A DNA stretch of 6,991 bases from NCBI GenBank assembly GCA_005792805.1, contig SXQV01000115.1, positions 1 through 6,991 on the forward strand, in the 5' to 3' direction. This document shows, piece by piece, positions 5,935 through 6,991 of this stretch. Position 1 is the stretch's first letter. Every line of letters starts with the position of its first letter. The position numbers and the translations under genes are program-made. Source of the DNA: Methylococcaceae bacterium (lineage in GTDB: Bacteria; Pseudomonadota; Gammaproteobacteria; Methylococcales; Methylococcaceae). The notes beneath the pieces are model-generated. The model did not search any database. It worked only from the letters and a program-made list of their open reading frames with translations, and was not told where the DNA came from.

Positions 5935-6474
5935 TCAGTGGATATGCATTTCCCGATTATTGGCTTGGTCGGTTCTTTGCAAAAGATACCTTTCCCGGTC
6001 ACCACTCACATGGGATCCATCATTAGTGAGATAAAGCAGGGTGCTGTCATCCTTGATCGCTAGCCGGCGCTCAGGTGCTGCCTCTTTGTTGGGAATCAAG
6101 ATCGCAACACCTTCCTTCTCATCCCACTCATACCGCCCCTTCTCGAACGACTCCCTGTTTTGTGATTTTGCAGGTTGTATAACCAAAAGATAGTTATTTT
6201 TGGCATTTAACGACAGAGTCATTTTTATGCCGCCGCAATCTTTTTCATGGCATGGCAGGTAACCATAGAACACACCCCTGAATTTTCCGACAGACACCGC
6301 AGAGCCAAGGTGGGCGGAGTGATCCATGGTGCCGTGTTGTAATTCCCGAGCCTTCAGAGCTTTCTCCTGGATTTCCTTGTCCGTTTCAGCAACTGCGACA
6401 TTCAGGGAAGATAGGAAGATACCAAAACCGATTAGAAACAGCTTTTTTGTGATGTTTGTGCCCAGTATTTTCAT
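5935..6474 (-). CDS. Secreted NlpE N-terminal-like protein
   Basis: The 179-residue product starts with a clear Sec signal peptide (MKILGTNITKKLFLIGFGIF...), cut probably after NVAVA (25-29), so it is periplasmic. Residues 66-127 resemble the NlpE N-terminal (copper resistance/stress sensing) domain: RGVFYGYLPCHEKDCGGIKMTLSLN-like, then GRYEWDEKEGVAILIP. Two features differ from E. coli NlpE. There is no lipobox cysteine, so no lipid anchor, and the cysteines are C75-x4-C80 instead of CxxC. HGTMDHSAH (47-55) and the final MHIH (176-179) are possible metal-binding stretches. The start at 6474 is preferred over one 23 codons upstream because it begins the signal peptide and has GAGA eight bases upstream. 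Sampled lines are about 38-55% G+C, lower than most neighbours. It follows rho on the same strand after 75 bases. Confidence 0.75.
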   Translation of the reverse strand: MKILGTNITKKLFLIGFGIFLSSLNVAVAETDKEIQEKALKARELQHGTMDHSAHLGSAVSVGKFRGVFYGYLPCHEKDCGGIKMTLSLNAKNNYLLVIQPAKSQNRESFEKGRYEWDEKEGVAILIPNKEAAPERRLAIKDDSTLLYLTNDGSHVSGDRERYLLQRTDQANNREMHIH

Positions 6475-6549
6475 GGAGAAAGTCTCTTTCAATAGTAAGT
6501 CATGACGTGAATCTGGACGAGAACCCGCCGCGCCCACAGGCAAAATCGC
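6475..6549. promoter_or_regulatory. Short gap between rho and the NlpE-like gene
   Basis: This 75-base gap must hold any separate promoter for the NlpE-like gene on the - strand. TACTAT (complement of 6491-6496) is a weak -10 candidate without a matching -35. GTCATGAC at 6499-6506 is a perfect eight-base palindrome. Read-through from rho is equally possible. Confidence 0.2.
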
Positions 6550-6991
6550 CTAGCGCTTCATCATCTCAAAGAATTCCTGATTGGTTTTAGTGTCCTTGAG
6601 CTTCCCAATGAGAAATTCACTAGCTGCCATTTCATCCATGGGCTGGAGAATTTTACGGAGAATCCAGCACTTCTGAAGCTCGTCAGCGGGCACAAGATAC
6701 TCCTCCCGGCGAGTACCAGATCGGTTGATATTGATCGCGGGATAGATGCGCTTTTCAGCAATCTTTCTTTCGAGGTGCAACTCGTTGTTACCAGTCCCTT
6801 TGAACTCCTCATAGATAACTTCATCCATGCGCGACCCGGTGTCCACCAAGGCAGTGGCAATGATGGTCAAGCTGCCGCCTTCCTCGATATTTCGGGCCGC
6901 CCCGAAGAACCGTTTTGGACGCTCCAAGGCATTAGCGTCAACACCTCCAGTGAGAATCTTGCCGGAAGCCGGGACCACGGTGTTATAGGCA
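6550..6991 (-). CDS. rho: Transcription termination factor Rho, C-terminal part (cut by window edge)
   Basis: Rho is the hexameric RNA helicase/ATPase that ends transcription at factor-dependent sites. About 146 C-terminal residues are present, and the frame remains open through base 6991. The segment AYNTVVPASGKILTGGVDAN, then RPKRFFGAARNIEEGGSLTI, then GTGNNELHLERKIAEKR and NRSGTRREE is nearly collinear with E. coli Rho. It covers the later part of the RecA-like ATPase domain, including the region of the arginine finger and R loop. The end QEFFEMMKR is the normal C-terminus, so the 3' end is intact. No strong intrinsic terminator follows; only a small AGGC/GCCT hairpin (6538-6551) overlaps the stop. 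Confidence 0.97.
   Translation of the reverse strand, partial: AYNTVVPASGKILTGGVDANALERPKRFFGAARNIEEGGSLTIIATALVDTGSRMDEVIYEEFKGTGNNELHLERKIAEKRIYPAININRSGTRREEYLVPADELQKCWILRKILQPMDEMAASEFLIGKLKDTKTNQEFFEMMKR

Noticed and set aside
6475..6543. Longer NlpE-like protein starting at 6543
   Set aside because: It would bury the signal peptide 23 residues inside the protein; the start at 6474 gives a normal signal sequence.

Overview
The window reads as a chromosomal stretch of a sulfur-oxidising proteobacterium, most likely a gammaproteobacterium. The evidence is a flavocytochrome c sulfide dehydrogenase pair (fccA-fccB), a surE-pcm pair of the gammaproteobacterial type, and the 3' end of a housekeeping rho gene very close to the E. 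coli protein. I cannot name the genus. No tRNA, rRNA, CRISPR array, insertion sequence or phage gene is visible.

Layout. Bases 1-194 hold no gene I can support. They contain a perfect 7-3-7 palindrome (125-141) and a terminator-like hairpin with a T tract (158-186), both just upstream of fccA. fccA (monoheme cytochrome c) and fccB (FAD subunit) follow on the + strand, two bases apart. A DUF4202-family gene lies convergently on the - strand (1988-2572). After a 126-base divergent gap come surE and pcm on the + strand. An FmdB-type zinc-ribbon gene on the - strand converges on pcm. A Nudix hydrolase and a four-helix DUF2231 membrane protein run on the + strand. A secreted NlpE-like protein and the C-terminal third of Rho occupy the - strand at the right edge.

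How the genes work together. FccA and FccB should form the periplasmic enzyme that oxidises sulfide and passes electrons through FAD and haem c to the respiratory (or photosynthetic) chain. SurE (nucleotidase) and Pcm (isoaspartyl repair) are a common stationary-phase or stress pair. FmdB, the Nudix protein and DUF4202 are cytoplasmic proteins with poorly defined substrates. DUF2231 and the NlpE-like protein act at the envelope; both carry His-rich stretches that might bind metal, which is inference.

Overall the genes are recognisable families in a rearranged order: surE-pcm lacks nlpD-rpoS, and fmdB lacks aspS. The least explained parts are the fccAB leader, the DUF4202 protein, and the DUF2231/NlpE-like convergent pair. 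I do not see convincing evidence for a wholly new multi-gene system.
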